Made by a program: the position numbers and the translations under genes | Assembly: GCA_949316235.1 (NCBI GenBank) | Contig: OX438749.1 | Span: 15,702,414 to 15,766,413, forward strand | Length of the DNA stretch: 64,000 nucleotides | Source: Oegoconia quadripuncta | Taxonomy: Eukaryota > Arthropoda > Insecta > Lepidoptera > Autostichidae | Reading direction: 5' to 3' | Notes under the pieces: model-generated | Told to the model about the DNA's origin: nothing | Databases searched by the model: none | What the model saw: only the letters and a program-made list of their open reading frames with translations | In this document: positions 13,545 through 25,752 of the stretch, piece by piece | How the letters are laid out: every line of letters starts with the position of its first letter | Numbering within the stretch: the first letter of the stretch is position 1

Positions 13545-13745
13545 AGGAAGAAGGGTAATGTTTTCAGAGTGTATGTATATAAATTTCCATGTAAGGTATG
13601 CTTCACTGATTTTGAAATGCATGGTGTCCTTAGATTCGTTTTGGCCCCCAGAGTGTCTTAGGATACATTTTAAGATAAAAAAATCCAATATGGCGCAAAC
13701 AAAATACAAAATATGCTGTCTTGTTTTTTTTTATTGTTTTTAAAT
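13545..13745 (+). repeat. Interspersed repeat family E
   Basis: GCCCAGGAAGAAGGGTAATG and TGATTTTGAAATGCATGGTG, then AAAATCCAATATGGCG. The middle is shortened. Confidence 0.5.
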
Positions 13746-14062
13746 GAATTTGTAGTATTCTATTTTTATTAGGATCACTTTTTAGTGTTTCTTTTTATTT
13801 ATACAATAGAAAAACGAAATCTCTAAATCTATATTTTAGTTTTTTAATTTCATGTCTACATTTGGGCAATTATTTGATGTAGAAAAAATAGACCAGACTG
13901 ACTACTGAACCCTACACTGCTTGTGGTTCGATACGCATTTAAACGGTTTTTATTTGTGTGTTTGTTTAATGCCGACAAGCAACGTTGATCGTGAGAAAAG
14001 CTGGTTTATAAATGACTACAGCACCTCGACACGAAGCGTAGGCATCTCTTCAGTTTCTTCAG

Positions 14063-14200
14063 AGTCAGAAACAGATAATCCTTTACAGTCCTGCATAATA
14101 CAAATTAAGTTTTCTCAGCAAATCATAAAGGGTTTTAAATGTTACTTTTTGTTTATTGTTAAACTTAGTAATTGCTGTAACTAAATAAAAAATTATCCGA
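14063..14200 (+). repeat. Dispersed repeat family H, copy 1
   Basis: GAAACAGATAATCCTTTACAG, TTCTCAGCAAATCATAAAGG and AATTGCTGTAACTAAATAAA are shared with 52944-53074 and, in part, 35501-35580. Confidence 0.55.
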
Positions 14201-15922
14201 AAGTGTTCAGAATTTCCAGAGGAAATTTAATTTGTTATGCAGGCTTGCAAAGGTTTATGATTCTGACTGTACATGGAATGACTTTGGAAATTCATTACAG
14301 ACACATATAACTAACAGTTCCATGTTATAATTTCGTATAGGTATATAATATCTACCACGTTACGTACGTATCTATATGTAACATACAATCGTTCTTTATC
14401 TACGTAAATCTGACCGCTCTCAAGGATATTTACATCATCAGAGTTCCACGAACAACCGGTTTTTTAATGCCATACAAAATAAGAGGATAGTAATTTATTA
14501 GCAACATGTCTAGGTCTTGCCGTACTTACCTCATATATCCATGCAGATCTAGTATTTAGTTCATTTTCAACATTTTCAAACGACTTAAAAATAGGGTGTT
14601 TTCAATTCAATGGATGTTTTTGCCCTGTAATTTCACATTTCCGGAATCTATGAACAATTTCACGTACGGACGCTCTTTGCACGAGTCCCTAGCCGTTTTT
14701 TATGCGTTTAAAATATAATCTTGAAAATTTTTTTAGGGTATCCCCTACACGGTGGTGATGAATTTTTTTGTACCCCCATCGTACGGTTTGTCGTTGGATA
14801 GGTCATTCAAAATATTATAGGTTATCTTGAACATTTTTTCGATTCAGGGATCCGTTTAAAGATTACACTTTTAAAGTGATAATTACTTACTTGAAAAAAA
14901 TCACGGCAAAAGGAAAACCTGTGATGGGTGAGTTTTACAAGTTCATGAGTAATAGTCGAAAAACTGTTTATTGTTATTTTAATAAATAAAATTGTTATTT
15001 GGAATTCTCCGGACCCACACAATCACGTGTTCCATGGATCGGAACTAATAAATTAGAACTTTATATTTTGTAAAGATAGATACAACACCTACTTTAGCTG
15101 AAATCACTCAACCATAAATAATATGGAAGAAACTAGAAACACTTTATGTAATAGCGCATTAGGCAATGAAGTGTGAATTATGCTTGTCGTTCAATAACAC
15201 CGATCTCTTGGCCCTAATCCAACCAATAGGAGTAACTGTATATTATCAGTTTATGGGGCGAAGGGTACCCGTTTTGGTTCTGGCAATTATTCTCGCTATT
15301 TTGCCGGAGATCGCTATCGTTCTATGATTCGTAAATGAGCAATTTCGTTAGAGTACCGAGTTTCATAGACATCCTTTATATTACTAATACTAATATTCAT
15401 ATAATCAAAATGGCACCACTTCTTTGGTGTTAAAACGGGAGTTTGGAACCAATGGGAACATAACACGGTCATACACCGACTTCGTTCGCGAACAGTCGTA
15501 TAAAATGCTGATTTATATTGTTAAAAAATGCATCACTTACCACAGAAAAGTGACCCAAAAACATGCGAGTATCTTATCATATTTTTAATCAATGTTTTTT
15601 TCTTGCCTTTTATAGGTAGAGAGCGCAGACTAAAAAAAAATTTTCTTTATGCGTTGTGCGCGGTTTTGGTTTCGGCCATTGTTGTTTTATCTACTATAAG
15701 AAAAGTGCGAAAAACATCAGTTAGCATAATCTATGCTTGCTGCATATTTCTTCCTTACAACATGACGCGTAAAAGATATAAGTAATATACTACGGTTGAA
15801 GGTAAAATCGACACAAAACCCACAGTACGCACACTGTAAGTATTTGAGGTCAAAAGTGTGATCTTATCTTATCCACACTTCTACACTATCATCATAATTG
15901 AAACGCCAAAAATTGGCAAAAC
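14201..15922. other. No gene recognised
   Basis: AT-rich. The ORFs at 14822-15022 and 15528-15785 have no family motif. Confidence 0.45.
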
Positions 15923-16290
15923 AACCGACTTCATAAGATTCCATTCTCTATCTCCTGAACGCGGATCTTAACTAAATGTATATAGGACCCACTCTGGCGG
16001 TGAACACTCAAACAAAAAAATAATCATTAAAATCGGGTAACAATTGAGGAAAATATGAATGAACATACCTTAAAAACTACATTAAAAAGAAAAATCGGAA
16101 GAAATAAAATAATTTCAAGTATCATCTCTAAGTCTGACTCAGTCTTGGGATAGTTTTGTTAGTACGAGCCTTCTTTAGTGTGTCTTGTTGGAATAACTGT
16201 AAGGCTTATATTTATGTGTGCGTTGAAAATAAATGGTTAGTATAAACAATAAAGACGAACATAGAACCTCATTTTTTATTGAAGTCGGTT
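15923..16290. mobile_element. Element with AACCGACTTCA terminal inverted repeats
   Basis: Starts AACCGACTTCA and ends with its exact reverse complement, TGAAGTCGGTT. The interior (368 bp in all) has no coding content. It fits a non-autonomous DNA element of the same family as the ends at 63684 and 63905. Confidence 0.55.
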
Positions 16291-16311
16291 AATAAATGCG
16301 AAAGTAATACT

Positions 16312-16442
16312 GTATTTGACCTTTCTGACTAAACCTCGGAACCGATCGTATTGAAGACAATGATATAGGCTATTTTTCATCCTAAAAATGTCCAGAATGA
16401 AGTAAATCCACGCGGGTGAAGCCGCGGTCGGGCAGCTAGTAC
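16312..16442 (+). repeat. RTE-like tail, family D
   Basis: Short copy ending GCGGGTGAAGCCGCGGTCGG and GCAGCTAGTAC. Confidence 0.5.
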
Positions 16443-16889
16443 CTATAATAAAATTATATTGCCTTATTGTCTCACTTCCATATTTATATTATTTGTACTT
16501 ATAACACCTCCCGTAGCGTCTCAAAGTTCGATAATTTTGTGTTCCCTTAACTTCGATAATTTGGCTCAGTTTAGAGAATAATCCATTCATTTATTATATC
16601 CTATGCGTAAATGGCCCAAGTTTTGACAGTAATTGCCTTAATTCTAAGCCTGTACTTATAATGGACATGACCAGTATCTGTAGGTAGGGAATCGATAACG
16701 TAGCCTGTGAACGTATTTGTTGCAAAAAATCCCTGCCTTTTGGTGGTTAATTAAAAGCAATATGTGAGATGTGTGTGCTTGAGGACAAGTCTTTAAGGCT
16801 TTGAATGTCAACGCGGTCACCTGGTGTCCGCAAGCAATGGATTTTCAATTGTGTCTGCGTCGCACCAATCAATCTATTAATCAAAGTGT

Positions 16890-17262
16890 GTTACCATGAC
16901 TATGGCACTGAACCGTGGTCTCTCGCTATGGGCCTCATAATCATAAGAAAGCTCAAAGTCATGAAACGAGCTATGGATAGGGCGATGCTCGGCGTTTCAC
17001 TACGTGATCAAATAAAAAATGAAGAAATCCGTAGGCAAACGAAAGTCGTGACAGTGGGCAGGGCACATAGAAGAACTGATGGCCGGTGGGGCATTAAAGT
17101 TTTCGTGTGGAGACCACGCATCGGCAAGCGCAGTGTAGAATGTCCACTCATAAGGTGGGCAGACGACCTGAAAAAGATCGCTGGAAATCGGATGCAGGCC
17201 GCTTCCATCCTGTGGCTTGGAAATCTATGAGGAAGGCCTATGTTCAGCAGTGGACATCCTTA
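16890..17262 (+). pseudogene. LINE reverse-transcriptase C-terminal fragment with deletion
   Basis: Translation contains YGTEPWSL, AMDRAMLGVSLRDQIKNEE, RRTDGRWGIKVFVWRPRIG and RWADDLKKIAGNRMQAAS, matching the common lepidopteran non-LTR polymerase C-terminus. The block between QTKVV and RRTDGRW (normally KLKWQWAGHI) is deleted. The stop at 17228-17230 precedes the usual YVQQW end, which continues in the next frame. Confidence 0.8.
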
Positions 17263-17335
17263 GGCTGATATGGTGATGATGAGATGGGATGTGGCAATAG
17301 ACAGCTAAGTTTTATACCAAGTTACAAAAGGGATT

Positions 17336-17530
17336 GGGATTTTACTGCCCAAGGAAGCAGGGTAATGTTTTTCGAGTGTATGTACCTATGTATGTATGTC
17401 CATTTCTTTGGCGCATCCTGTAGCCTAAACGGCTTGACCGATTTTGAAATGCACGGTATCGTTAGACTCGTCTTGGTACAATGTGAAGCCCGCAAAATAT
17501 GCTGTCGGGTTTTTGGTTTATAAATACTTA
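17336..17530 (+). repeat. Interspersed repeat family E
   Basis: CTGCCCAAGGAAGCAGGG, TGTATGTATGTCC, GGCGCATCCTGTAGCCTAAA and ATTTTGAAATGCACGG; ends in GCTGTCGGGTTTTTGG. Confidence 0.6.
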
Positions 17531-20500
17531 AATAGTTTTTTCATATCGACACATTTTTGAAAAGAAATATATATATATTAGCTCTTGATCTGCCTTGCAT
17601 TTTCCTCTTCATATAGGTTAAAGATTTTTTATATGCAGCAATCGTCGCGGTCTACTATTTTTGTATGAGTTTGCTGGAGTTACTAGATAAAAATCGCAAT
17701 TTTGGGACTGAAGAAGATAGCTCTCGAAGATCTTCATTTATAAACTAGATCGAGTCGGTTTCTAAAATATCATTCAAAATAAGGAAAGTGATGAATACCT
17801 AGTTACAATTTACGACTTAGTTTTTTTGCTTCGTCTCAGTGCATATTTGAAATTCCCCTTTCACATGGCCATGACGTAATGAAATTCCATCATCGGTAAT
17901 TGTATGACGCTCAGAACAAGTTATTTACAAATACTTGTAATGATAGCAGTGTTTACATATATAATGTTATGCATAGCTACATATAAATCACACTGAGTAA
18001 GCCACAGTTCATGATCTCATTTACAAAATTACCCAACCTTATCAAGTCAGCCTTTGTAGGCTTAAAGTACACTTTCCGACTTAAAATATTGATTTCTCCA
18101 TACTCCGTTAATCTATCTGTCTTACTTATCGGAACCATAAAAATTAAATTATAGAATATGAATGTATAAATTCTTCTAAGCGAAAAGTTCTGCAAATGGA
18201 CTATCATTGGACCATAACATTGCATAAAAACTATATTATTTCTCTTTGTTCACCATTTATGTCGTCTGCTAATGCAACAAAATTATAATGAATAACGTGA
18301 ATCTCTAACCGGTTATTTAATTTAAATATCGACATTAGTCTTATCTCCATTTCATTATTTTGAAATTGACAAATTCTTGTGAAGCCATTTGTTTTTAAAT
18401 GTTTCAAATTGTTGGCCGACCTGAAAATCAGTTGCGATAAGTCGTAAAGTGTATAGCATGCTTTATTGAACAGCTGGTTCGGTTAAACAGTCCAATACAG
18501 TCCAATAGCTTTGTTATCATCCATAATTCTACTAGTTTTGCGCATCATTTGTTAGTCGCGTCTCGGCCTTCGTTCTTTATATTGTGATAATTGATAAATT
18601 CATTGTGTTTTTGGTGAGTTGTGTTAATGGCTTAGTTTTACACTTACTATTTATCAAGCATTGTATTATCGAGACTATAACAAAAGCTAGATTCAGCATT
18701 ACTTGACACTTTATCCTATAATTTATTGTTATAGCGCAGTCCAATCGAGACTAACCGAGTATTATAAGAGTTGAGGATTTACTACGACTCGTAATACGTA
18801 GTTTTAAACCCGCAAATGCAGGTGTGTGTGTGCTTAGTTAGGGCGGAAAAATCTGTTGAAAGCCGCGATTCCGGGGAGCATTTTTATCTGGCATCTTCCC
18901 GCGGGCATGGAGTGTGAATGTGAACATGCCAGAGATTTCCGCCGATATAAATCCCGGTAAGCGACACCCTCGGCTCCAGCGTCGCGTGCAATCCCTGAAT
19001 TTGTGGGGAGACCGACTGCGATGCAGCGCGTCTGGAATTTGAACGCGACAAATCCTGTAACGCTTTGTTCACGTCCCCTCACGTAGATGTTCCATGTCAT
19101 CGCTGAATTACTCTGTCGTAGGACATGGTCAATTCGGTTAGTGGTTTGATTAGTTTTTATGAAACACCTATAAACCGCTTCCATATATATAAATGCTGGA
19201 TTGTCCTTATTTTTAACGTGACTGGAATCGATCAAACAACAATATTCTTTGTTGCACAACATAATTTACAATACATTTAGTGTTATACCTACCTACTAGA
19301 ACATCTTGAATAGAATTCCTAATGCACCGCTAGGTACTAGAAACCCTCACAATGGTCAATGGTCATATTGCTTCCCCAGAATATGGAATGTTTTTAAAGG
19401 ATAAAGGTAACCTTTTAATGATTACAAATGACCCCATCCAAATGTATCTAGTTGTTTCCACTCTTGCCAAACCATAAATAAAAATAAGCCCAAACGCATT
19501 TGACATATTTTAAAGGATTAGTTGAGCTGTTATGAAAAGAGGCGTCCCATTTTCAAAATCAATAACTGCTATAATGAAAAATACGAATTATTTTACTTCG
19601 TTTAAAAGTTCACCTTTATTAGATAACGTTAGTTCTGATCGGGGTTTGTAAGGTATATATAATAATTAATATGTATTACAAAAAGAACAATCGTCAAAAT
19701 AGCAGCACACTGATTCCCAGTACAATTCTGTGTAAACATCACATTTGCACGACTACCCAAAATTCTCTGAACTTGAAACTTACTAATTTTGCGGTAAATA
19801 GAGCTGTAAATAAACAATGAAATTTCCCGATGAGTGGTGATGGCGGACGTCTAGAACACGGGGGTGACAGCCGAGCCGTTAGCGGCCGTTACCTACCGCC
19901 TCAAGTGATATATGAGCTGCGAAGTGGCTTGGTGCCGCCGTCACTTGCGCTCCGCAGCCACGCCGCACCCGCAAAAAGATAAAAAGGATTCCCAAATACG
20001 ATTCACAAGTGGCCTGCCGGAAATGGGTAGAAAGTTACCGAGAGCGGCTTTATGTCGAGCAATATATCTTTCGTATCGCTATCCAATTTCTACTCTATGG
20101 CATGTAATATTCCCCAGGGATCCTTTTAATTTTTACACTCGGTGCCCTTTTTTAATCAAGGCTTGGCCATTAATTCTGATCTCGGCTCGTATGTACCTAC
20201 CTGTGAGACGTCTAATTTTTACGAATCCAGCAAACTTTGTAAACGGGCGAATTTTTTTTTTATTAGTCTGCTTTCTTGTCAAATTCGTCTTGTAATCCTC
20301 GATAACTTTACAGAGCAAAGTTAATAAATATTGAATCACACGAAACTATCAATCAAACTAACTATATTTGTTTATCACGCTACCAAGCTACATAAAAATA
20401 GAATCGAACAAATTGTAACTCCCACACGGAGTTACTCCTTGACAGTAATTGTTGTATCAGTTAGTTCCGTCCGAGGAGGCCCGGACTAAATTCGTCTGTT

Positions 20501-22372
20501 TATTAGAATCGATTGCGAGTTAGTAATTCGTACGTTCAGGTTAGGTGAATTCAAGCGTCTCGTGCTGAATTCAGGCGTACTACCAACTTGCGTGACTGCT
20601 TGGCCTCCAACCTCCAACCCTCAACCTCTATTGACCTGACATTACCCACACCCCGCGGCTTCGCTAGCACTTCATTAGGTGATTTCAGTCGATGGAGACC
20701 GCTTGGTGTTTTAGCGAAAAATTGTATTAGTATAGTGAGGTTTATAAACATGTTTTTCCTCTTTAAGAAGTGAAGTGTTTAAATCAGTTATCTTTAATTT
20801 GTTTTAGCTTTAATGTGTGCTGAAACTATTTGTCGAGTCATTTCTTTTCATTCTTCCCTAACCTTGTTTGTAAAGAGACTTATAGGAAAAGTAAATCATT
20901 AAAATACTTCGAATTCAAAAACGCTAAGCATTTTCCTGAATGATCGCGCATTTGACAATTGTTCGAAATGAAGGCACTCGGCGCTTCTTTTTGAACGTTA
21001 TGCTATAGCTTTCGGAATCAGAAATTGTTTAGCAAACAGCGAAACTGCAACTATGTTTGATAACATAAAAAATAATATCGTTCATTAATTTAAATGTTAG
21101 CAGCTAAATTTAATTTCTCTAACTAACATTCCAAAGCGGCTTTTGATAACTGCAAGTGACCCTATCGTAGCACCAATCACAAACATTATCCGAGTAGATA
21201 TTCTGAAACTATGTAAGTTCACGAATTGTGGTATCGCTTTTGAGAATTTTCAATAAAGTGAAACAACTGGCGTCGTTCAGCGAAACATTTACTTACCTGG
21301 TAGCGTAGTTGGTAACGAGGTTATACGAAACAGTTTCGGGGGAAATTGCTCGGGGAATGCTGCTGGGTTAGGTGTCATAAAGTTTCAGCGAAGCTGTCCG
21401 ACAGACGTGTGCAGCGTTGGAAATACATGTGTCGACGAAGTATTTCATTTCGGGCAGGGCCGCAGCTGGGAAGGTTTCACCTTGTGTCTGACGAGCCAAT
21501 TAGTCTCCGTTATTTCTCGCTCAAGAAAGGTAGACAGATTTAGCAATTTAATTTTCTCTACGAACTTTATTGCTGCTTTGCTTAGAATTCTTAAAAGTTT
21601 TCTATAAAGTAATGCTGAAAGGCTTCAAAATCAAAAAAATGGAGTCATTTAATTATTATAAAAACCTATGACATGCAAACAGCTCACCGTATCTCTTTCG
21701 AATACTCCCGGTTTTTACACCTGCACAACAAAATGATCTCTCTAAGGTAAAGTACGCACTTCAATTTTAATTTACTACATAATGCAGTTGATATTAACAA
21801 CTTCGGAAAGGCAAATTATTGTTTTGCTGCCATGTAAATTGTTATTTGTATTGACTCCATTAATCATGTGTGGTCGTGATTCATGACATGATGATCTACC
21901 GAAGTGACACTTCGTGACAGGAACAGCTTACTCATTGTCTTTCCTAAGATGCCTTTGGTCTCTCCTAAAACCTTTACAAGAACAAATATCTGCATCTGTT
22001 TATTTACCTAGCCTTTTCAAGAATACCAACGTGTTATAAACGATTGTAATATGCAATTGATAGAAGTCGCAAAAATCTTTATCCGGGGCGTAAAATAACT
22101 ACAGCTCTGCTACTTTTGCTACTTCGCACCAACTTTGTTACGACTCTTTTCACAATGTTATCCGTTAACTGCTATATATTCGGCAGGGCTCTTAATGAAA
22201 TACCATAGTGTGCACGCAACCTGCTGAAATACTTGGCTTCACCAACTACATTACATTGACGTTACTTTGTACTGGAAGTGTATCACAATATTACACGTCC
22301 TCAAATTGATTCAAACTCTACAACTGCTGTTAATACGATGAGTAAAAATAAAATCCGGAAAAGTTTGTCGAG
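17531..22372. other. No gene recognised; several GC-richer islands
   Basis: GC-richer stretches at about 18830-19080, 19840-20000, 20440-20720 and 21330-21500 have open frames on both strands without recognisable motifs. At 20457 a TCAGTTAG initiator-like sequence is followed by a possible donor (TTCAG/GTTAGG near 20539). These are candidate untranslated exons or promoters for the gene at 25753, unproven. Confidence 0.35.
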
Positions 22373-22508
22373 CGACAGGGTGTCCCCGGAGATATCGGGC
22401 GACGTTGCCAGACTTCGCCTGACATGTCTGATAGGTTTGACTAAACTGATGTGAACGGAGACAAGACATCGGGCGATGTGGAACTATGTCTCCGGGAACA
22501 CATGTTGC
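22373..22508. repeat. Short imperfect inverted-repeat element
   Basis: Left GGGTGTCCCCGGAGATATCG and the right segment CATCGGGCGATG ... GTCTCCGGGAACACATG are inverted copies around a GC-rich centre. The boundaries are uncertain. Confidence 0.4.
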
Positions 22509-22906
22509 TTGGTGGGGACGCAGCTTTATGATCTTTTACGTTACATTTACTCCACCGTCGCTCCTGTTAAAAGTGACACGACGTTTCCGTGAATGGACAG
22601 AACTTAAAGGATTTGAATTTCATTTTGTCATTAGCATTTTAGTTACCTACTATCCTACAAATGCATTTAACTTATCAACCTGCAATCTATTCGCCCACTT
22701 CACATTTTATAAATGACGTGTGGGCGAACGAAAGGTCACATGGTTAGCTTTAAAAATTCTCAGAAAACACGTAAAACTGTGTAAATCTATATAACTTTAT
22801 AGACCTTTTACAACCCCCGAGAACGACGGGTGTTGTCTTTGACGCCGGTGTGTGTGGATGTATTATAATGGTATACTGAATTACACTACCCGAAAAACGT
22901 TTGACC

Positions 22907-23013
22907 GAAGAACGTTTGATCGAAAGCAGAGTACATTGCGGAGTTTTTCATCATTAAAATTTTTAATTAAAACCAACTCCGCAATGTACTCTGCGTTTGC
23001 TGAAACGTTCTTC
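22907..23013. repeat. Nested hairpin with perfect 20-bp stem
   Basis: 22926-22945 and 22975-22994 are exact reverse complements; an outer 11-bp pair (GAAGAACGTTT, 22907-22917, with 23003-23013) extends the stem. The 29-nt loop is AT-rich. Likely a fold-back MITE core. Confidence 0.8.
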
Positions 23014-23639
23014 GTGTGTAATTCGGCATACATACATCCGTTGTGTGCGTGCATATGTGTATGTATTTCAGTAATGCGTGGTCTGATTTGAGTGCGGTTT
23101 TTTTTTATATTAAAGACTAATTTAGGGACAAGTTCTTAGCCACGTTTGATGAGTTACGCCACGGTTAAGCGTTTTAAAGATATTTAGCTTTCAATTCAGT
23201 TTTTTGGTCTTTTTCGATGATTTCATAATCTTCAGAGGGTTTTCAATTTACTTAAATATTTCTTATGTTAAAAATTAAACTCGGTGTTAGGTCGAGACCG
23301 AGTTGATGAACAAATACAAATTCGTAAATGCCATGAATGTAGCGATGCATTAAAATTTTGAATTTATTATGATTATTTAGATATTTCATTAAAGTTACAA
23401 AATAATCGAGCAACAATAATTTAAACCTATATTGCAAATATCACGTACATGATGCTAGAATACACAAAGCGGAATTGAGCTAAAACTGTGCTAAAATTTT
23501 TGACCGGCCTACAAAAAGTCCGTCATCTGTGCTGCCCGCAAAAACATCTAAATAACTTCGTTGTTTTTGAAGCGCAATTTATGCACAATTATTTGGAATA
23601 TAAATTATAATCATAGGTAAAGCAGTCTCTGCGTATGAG

Positions 23640-23950
23640 AATGAAAATTCCAGCAACACGTGACGCCAGAATGCTCATTTAAAATCTTAACCAATATTAT
23701 AAATGTGTGTGTGGATGAATCACGGCGAAACGATTTTGCATGCAATTTGGTATATATAGGTAGAATATACCCTGGATTAAGACATAGGATATTTTTTATC
23801 CAGATAAAGTGAGTAATATCCGCGGGATAAACAAATTTCCGCGATATAGTTATTTAATGCAGACGAAGCCGCGGGCGGAAAGCTAGTATTGAATAAATCA
23901 AACTACAGTGGCACAATATTTTCCTTTGGGCACTATATCAGCACACTTAT
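23640..23950 (+). repeat. Interrupted copy of the same dispersed repeat
   Basis: ATTCCAGCAACACGTGACGC lies before and ACTACAGTGGCACAATATTT after the family D insertion at about 23690-23887. Confidence 0.55.
23690..23887 (+). repeat. RTE-like tail, family D, nested in another repeat
   Basis: Complete 3' end: starts AATATTATAAATGTGTGTG and ends GCCGCGGGCGGAAAGCTAGT. It interrupts the repeat shared with 1483-1605. Confidence 0.7.
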
Positions 23951-24242
23951 TTGACATTGTCAAAACAGCTGCATTCCACTGCATCACGCACGTAAAATAT
24001 CTCATAATTTTAGATGTGGCCGTTTGTTAGAAAACTATTTATACATCGTTTACATATACCCTTAAATTATCCAAATGTAAGTATTATTAAAAATATTATT
24101 TTACCTACCTATAAAATATATTATCAAGTAAAGCTATGTTCAACATAGCTTTAGTCATCAGACTTTGACGCAATGTGCATTTTACAGACTTTTGATTTTG
24201 TAGGAAGAACTTTAATATTTGTCAATAGAAACATTTCTAGAG

Positions 24243-24476
24243 ACGATCGATTGGTGTAGTGGATAGCGAGTGACCCTGTCAGCGAAACCAACGGTTGCGG
24301 GTTCGAAATGTTTGTGTGATGAATACGAACATTTATTCCCGAATCATGGATGTTTATATAAATATTTATGTATGTTTATCCGTTATCTAGTATCCATAGC
24401 ACAGCTTTACTTAGTTTGGGGCTAGACGATTGGTGTAAGTGACCGAAATATTTTTGTTTATTAATTAAAAAAAAAG
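24243..24476 (+). mobile_element. tRNA-derived SINE, family B, copy 1
   Basis: Head GATTGGTGTAGTGGATAG with GTTGCGGGTTCGAA B box, then the body (ATGTTTGTGTGATGAA, TATCTAGTATCC) and an A-rich 3' end. A second GACGATTGGTGTAAGTG near 24427 looks like a partial repeat of the head. Confidence 0.75.
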
Positions 24477-24740
24477 AAGACGTTACTTTTCATACATTCC
24501 TTCCAACAAACCCAAAGTCCTTATCAGCTGCTGGGCATCATACCATCATTCCTAAAGGCTATAATGCCTATTGCACTGATGTCAGATCTAGGTACCTTAC
24601 CTAAATAAAAATTTCAGAGCAATCTTTTCTTTTTCGACGACTCAGTGCTTTAACGGGAAGTGTGTCTTTGACTTACCTACAACATGTGATTTAAAAGTTA
24701 GTAGATAAGGGAAGGTACAAAGAAATTAAATAAAAGAGAA

Positions 24741-25306
24741 ACCCGACTTCAATGGGTGAGGGCGGTAGCGTTTTCTATCTCCGAAGTGAATCGTCAGATC
24801 TTCATCTGAAGATTTCTATTAAGTAAAGAATTACCAAAACCTACATAAAATACAGTCGAATCGATTTGTGTCGATATTTGGTGCCGTTTAAAATTTCTGA
24901 CTATCTAGATGATGCATGGACATGAACCGCTCGGCGATATCCAGTCTATTATTTTCTTTATATTTCTTTGTCGAATCATAAATTGTAAAAACTATTTAAA
25001 AAGAGCAACACCTGAATTTCTTGCTCGTTCTTCTCTGGGGTGTCCGCCTTGTGAATGGGCGATAATTGTATGTCATGGCGTTTCCAAAAGTTATTTTTAT
25101 AACTTACGAAATAAAACTCTTTTGTCTTATTTATAATTGTGCACATTTTTGTAAATAATGTAATTACAAAAATACAAGGATTATTAACTCACAAAAAACT
25201 TTACTAGGTTTATCCGAACAACGTTTGATTTGTCAGCATCGGACATGAGATGACCTTCAACCGCCTCAGATCATTCAATGAACATTCTCTTTTTGAAGTC
25301 GGTTAA
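24741..25306. mobile_element. Second element with CCGACTTCAA / TTGAAGTCGG ends
   Basis: Starts AACCCGACTTCAA and ends TTTTTGAAGTCGGTT, about 566 bp. The short ORF inside (24909-25136) looks like chance. Same terminal motif as 15923-16290. Confidence 0.5.
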
Positions 25307-25752
25307 AATGTTATCCTAAGTAAGTATTCGCATCGCATCATAATTAAAACTAAATTTAACAAATCTAAAATTATTTGTTCGTCAGAGCAAAATTGAATTC
25401 ATAGGAATTGTTTTATGAAATCTGTAGTACGTATTTACTTCCTATGGAAACTATTCATTTAATAGTAAACGCCCGCGGCTTCTTTTCCGTTAGCGGTCGT
25501 AACTTTGATATGTGTAACTATTCAATAAATTTTCCTCGAATTTTGCTTACGTATGCCTCCGTCGTTTCCCCGTACAAGCTATTTTCACGTCTTATAGATC
25601 AAAAGTTATGTGCCTGTGACAGACCTAGAGTGTCATAATATACTTTTTGTGCGAAACTCTCCCCTCGCTATAAAGAGCTTTCATATTTCACAGGATATTT
25701 TTTTATTGTTCAGCGGCATGATGATATAAATTGCACTTTATGTTTCAGAGGC

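Noticed and set aside
18834..19262. Minus-strand 142-codon ORF
   Set aside because: No family motif, no splice context, overlapping open frames; composition reflects a GC-richer patch.
19912..20295. Plus-strand 127-codon ORF
   Set aside because: No recognisable motif, with overlapping ORFs on the opposite strand; treated as chance.
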